Part shown: positions 12,621-12,651 of the stretch, piece after piece
Layout: each line of letters opens with the position of its first letter
Position numbering within the stretch: position 1 is the first letter of the stretch
Assembly: GCA_910578995.1 (NCBI GenBank)
Contig: CAJTSY010000061.1
Span: 9,464 to 22,114 of the forward strand
Source of the DNA: an uncultured Acetatifactor sp.
GTDB lineage: Bacteria > Bacillota > Clostridia > Lachnospirales > Lachnospiraceae
DNA: 12,651 nucleotides
Reading direction: 5' to 3'
Position numbers and translations under genes: made by a program
The notes under the pieces: generated by a model
The model's database searches: none
What the model was told of the DNA's origin: nothing
The model's input: only the letters and a program-made list of their open reading frames with translations

Positions 12621-12651
12621 ACCTATGACCGCCTTTTCCCTTTCCTAGTAT

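Overview
The window looks like a chromosomal segment from a spore-forming, fairly GC-rich member of the Clostridia, most likely Lachnospiraceae. The evidence is two spoVA sporulation genes (spoVAD, spoVAEB), a DUF5721-like protein of the type I associate with that family, strong GGAGG-type ribosome binding sites, sigma-A promoters with TATAAT boxes, and an ECF sigma/anti-sigma pair of the zf-HC2 type. I see no tRNA, rRNA, insertion sequence, integrase, phage gene or CRISPR array. Most of it is an ordinary core-genome neighbourhood.

Layout. (a) 1-81: two and a half copies of a ~30-bp repeat. (b) 90-926, minus: a DegV fatty-acid-binding protein. Its promoter fires leftward from a 390-bp intergenic region, which also carries a near-consensus rightward promoter for the 165-codon DUF5721-like gene at 1317-1814. 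(c) 1829-8093: a long run of minus-strand genes. In transcription order these are trpS, a membrane protein with a repeat-rich linker and two SH3-like domains, a 60-bp inverted repeat, spoVAD, a zinc-ribbon protein, an 82-residue unknown, ridA, a shikimate-kinase-like gene (overlapping ridA by 4 bp) and spoVAEB. (d) 8261-10987, minus: a Ca2+-type P-type ATPase starting at GTG. (e) 11248-12603, plus: an ECF sigma factor and its membrane-bound anti-sigma factor, ending in a hairpin that overlaps the stop codon.

How the genes fit together. SpoVAD and SpoVAEB belong to the spore dipicolinic-acid/Ca2+ channel and are usually adjacent, with spoVAC upstream. Here they lie about 2.3 kb apart with four unrelated-looking genes between them, and no spoVAC is visible. 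The ATPase exports cations, probably Ca2+, and sits back to back with the sigma operon. TrpS has no T-box; its short leader instead holds a 16-codon reading frame with one Trp codon at the edge of a stem-loop.

I found no clearly new multi-gene system. The best leads are the trpS leader, the 60-bp inverted repeat, the broken-up spoVA locus, a shikimate-kinase-like enzyme missing substrate-site residues, and the repeat-linker SH3 protein. Several starts were moved from the longest reading frame on the basis of ribosome binding sites (trpS, the ATPase, the anti-sigma factor, spoVAD).
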